A stretch of 7,279 nucleotides of DNA. Source: Gammaproteobacteria bacterium UBA3498 (GTDB lineage: Bacteria; Pseudomonadota; Gammaproteobacteria; Pseudomonadales; Pseudohongiellaceae). The position numbers and the translations under genes are program-made. Location of the stretch: assembly GCA_002377605.1 (NCBI GenBank), contig DFQD01000242.1, positions 1-7,279 of the forward strand, in the 5' to 3' direction. Below the pieces are notes generated by a model. That model was not told the DNA's origin, did no database searches, and saw only the letters and a program-made list of their open reading frames with translations. Of this stretch, positions 5,600 to 7,279 are shown piece by piece; within the stretch, counting starts at the first letter, position 1; the number at the start of each line of letters is the position of its first letter.

Positions 5600-7279
5600 T
5601 TGTCAGATCCTAACGCACAGGTTTTAAATCAGCCTGTCTTTAAGCTACTGGCTAGCGCTTTTGTCGTAGTCCTGTTGCTCAAACTCTTTTTTGCAGCAAC
5701 GCTTGATTTATACAGCGACGAAGTATTTTATTGGCAAGCCTCCGCATACCCCGCTCTTGCCTATAGCGATCTTCCATTCATGACTTCGTTTCTAGTGGGT
5801 ATTGGCTCAAGCCTTAAAGCAGCTAACCCATTTACAGTTCGATTACTCTTTATTTTATTAGGATCATTACTTCCTTTTCTCATTTATTGGTTAGCATCAC
5901 CAATAACGAACAGACAACAAGCATTAGAAGCAGCAATCTTAAGTCTTTGCCTACCTCTAGCTGGCTTTCTAGGCTTACTGGCTGTGCCCGACGTACCCCT
6001 TTTAGTATTTGGCATACTTTCCATTGGATTCTTTGATCGCGCGCTACGCAACAATGATTTAGGGTTTTGGGTTGCTACTGGTGTTTGTGTAGCACTCGGC
6101 CTCAGCACTCACTATCGCTTTTTTTTGCACCCCGTAGCGGCAATTCTATTTCTCTCTTTTTATGCCCCAGCACGATCACAATTCAGAAATCCAAAACTAT
6201 GGCTAGCAATGATAATAGCCTCAATCGGTTTAACACCGATACTTTGGTTTAATATGAACAATGAATTGAGTAGTGCCGGTTTTTATTTCGTCGATCGACA
6301 TCCCTGGGAATTTGAGCTAGCTGGATTACTCCACGTATTCAAGCAAGCTGGACTTTCAACTCCTCCTTTATATGCAGTGTTTTTATTCACTATTTTTATT
6401 GTTTACAAAAAATCAAAAGAAGGAAATCTCAGCGCTGCACTTTTGTTTAGCATGGCTGTAACTAATTTATCGGTGTATCTGGTGTTAGCGCCATGGACCG
6501 ATGCGACTAGCACTAGTATTCATTGGCCATTATCCGGCTATATGCCGCTACTTGTCTTTTCTCCTTTGGCAATACGGGAAACTTATAGCTGGGCAGAGAC
6601 CAAGTGGAACAATTTAGTCGCAACAAGAATCATTGCAGCCATCCCAGTAATTGGATTCACCGGCACTGTAATAGTATTTCTTGGGGTAGGATCACAAGCC
6701 TTCCAATTGCCACTGCAAAGCATTGTTGGTACGGGTGTACTTTCTAACAAGATGGCAGGCTGGGATGAATTTGCCGCTCACACAAAATCAGTTCTTATAG
6801 CTCAGTTTAAATCTGATAAGCCCATAATTGTTACTGACAATTATTACACAGCAGCTCAGGTTGAATTCGCTGGAATTTCACAAGAGGTTTACACGCTAGA
6901 TCGCGATAAAGCTGTTAGAGACGGACGAATAACCCAGTACGAATTATGGAACAAGGATGAAGCGGGAATGGAATTTCAAAGTGATCGCCCAGTCTTATAC
7001 ATTAATGAAGACAGCACACTCACCGTTTCCGACAAACATGATTTATTGGCATTGATGTGTAGACGAGTTGATCAACTTAATCTGGTAGATGAATTATCAC
7101 TCTACAATGGTGACAAAGCATTTAGTTTTTATCGCGCTAACAGACTAATAAGCGAGGCTTCTAATCGAGCGCAACCCTGCCCTTTCCCTCCTCGTGCCTG
7201 GATCGACTTTCCGGCAGAAAACGATGTTTTAAGTGGAGTGGTGAACGTCAGCGGCTGGGCATATAACGAGGATATTGGA
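5600..7279 (+). CDS. GT39/ArnT-like membrane glycosyltransferase (3' end outside window)
   Basis: The frame is open for 560 codons from TTG at 5600 to the right edge. The protein looks like a polytopic transferase of the GT39/PMT_2 group. Those enzymes move a sugar from a polyprenyl-phosphate carrier to an acceptor on the outer face of the inner membrane. After a first helix (about 14-35) comes LYSDEVFYW (37-45), which fits the first-loop catalytic Asp/Glu motif, then AYSDLPFMTSFL. Later family-like patches are VPDVPLLVF (129-137), HYRFFLHP (171-178), LTPILWFNMN (211-220) and IHWPLSGYMPLL (307-318). About eleven hydrophobic segments run to residue 363. The rest is soluble and presumably periplasmic, ending with AWIDFPAENDVLSGVVNVSG, which resembles the first strands of a bacterial Ig-like domain. 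It follows feoB by 13 nt with no visible promoter or terminator between, so co-transcription is likely. Sugar and acceptor are unknown. Confidence 0.82.
   Translation, partial: MSDPNAQVLNQPVFKLLASAFVVVLLLKLFFAATLDLYSDEVFYWQASAYPALAYSDLPFMTSFLVGIGSSLKAANPFTVRLLFILLGSLLPFLIYWLASPITNRQQALEAAILSLCLPLAGFLGLLAVPDVPLLVFGILSIGFFDRALRNNDLGFWVATGVCVALGLSTHYRFFLHPVAAILFLSFYAPARSQFRNPKLWLAMIIASIGLTPILWFNMNNELSSAGFYFVDRHPWEFELAGLLHVFKQAGLSTPPLYAVFLFTIFIVYKKSKEGNLSAALLFSMAVTNLSVYLVLAPWTDATSTSIHWPLSGYMPLLVFSPLAIRETYSWAETKWNNLVATRIIAAIPVIGFTGTVIVFLGVGSQAFQLPLQSIVGTGVLSNKMAGWDEFAAHTKSVLIAQFKSDKPIIVTDNYYTAAQVEFAGISQEVYTLDRDKAVRDGRITQYELWNKDEAGMEFQSDRPVLYINEDSTLTVSDKHDLLALMCRRVDQLNLVDELSLYNGDKAFSFYRANRLISEASNRAQPCPFPPRAWIDFPAENDVLSGVVNVSGWAYNEDIG

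Noticed and set aside
5884..6252. Two short frames (5884-6108 minus, 6067-6252 plus) within the transferase
   Set aside because: Both lie inside the uninterrupted 560-codon frame from 5600, which has membrane helices and family motifs; they are shadows.
1..7279. CTAG tetranucleotide avoidance typical of enterobacteria
   Set aside because: By eye roughly twenty CTAG sites occur, near the number expected from base composition, so there is no avoidance; this only mildly argues against Enterobacterales.
1..7279. CRISPR array, tRNA, transposon ends, phage or defence genes
   Set aside because: No regularly spaced direct repeats, cloverleaf sequence, transposase-like frame, terminal inverted repeats or defence-type domains were found on either strand.

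Overview
The window looks like an ordinary chromosomal segment of a Gram-negative proteobacterium, most likely a gammaproteobacterium. The evidence is heme-type bacterioferritin with Bfd, a long E. coli-like FeoB with a separate small FeoA, adjacent ppk and ppx genes, and a good match to the Fur box consensus. By eye the base composition is somewhat AT-leaning and even across the genes. No insertion sequence, phage gene, integrase, tRNA, rRNA or CRISPR array was seen. I found no convincing previously undescribed system. The points of interest are details of arrangement and regulation.

Positions 1-2107, polyphosphate metabolism. The C-terminal part of polyphosphate kinase (ppk1, plus strand, cut by the left edge) converges on a short Ppx/GppA-family phosphatase (minus strand). 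Ppk1 makes polyphosphate reversibly from ATP and Ppx degrades it, so synthesis and breakdown sit tail to tail. Their two stop codons share one CTAG palindrome at 1139-1142. The Ppx lacks the C-terminal half found in E. coli Ppx.

Positions 2108-5586, iron. On the minus strand lie bfr (bacterioferritin, iron storage) and, upstream of it, bfd ([2Fe-2S] ferredoxin that helps release the stored iron). Divergent from bfd is feoA-feoB, the Fe(II) importer. The 141-bp divergent region holds a strong Fur-box match at 3123-3137 that overlaps the best -35 element of bfd. This fits iron-dependent repression of bfd and probably of feoAB. A weaker Fur-like site precedes bfr.

Positions 5600-7279, an envelope glycosyltransferase. 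A TTG-initiated gene begins 13 nt after feoB and runs off the right edge. It encodes a polytopic membrane protein resembling GT39/ArnT-type lipid-linked-sugar transferases. It has a long extracytoplasmic C-terminal part that ends, at the window edge, in what looks like the start of an Ig-like module. Its spacing suggests co-transcription with feoAB, although no functional link to iron is apparent.

No stretch of more than 300 bases lacks a gene. The non-coding gaps are 2108-2232, 2701-2896, 3086-3226 and 5587-5599.
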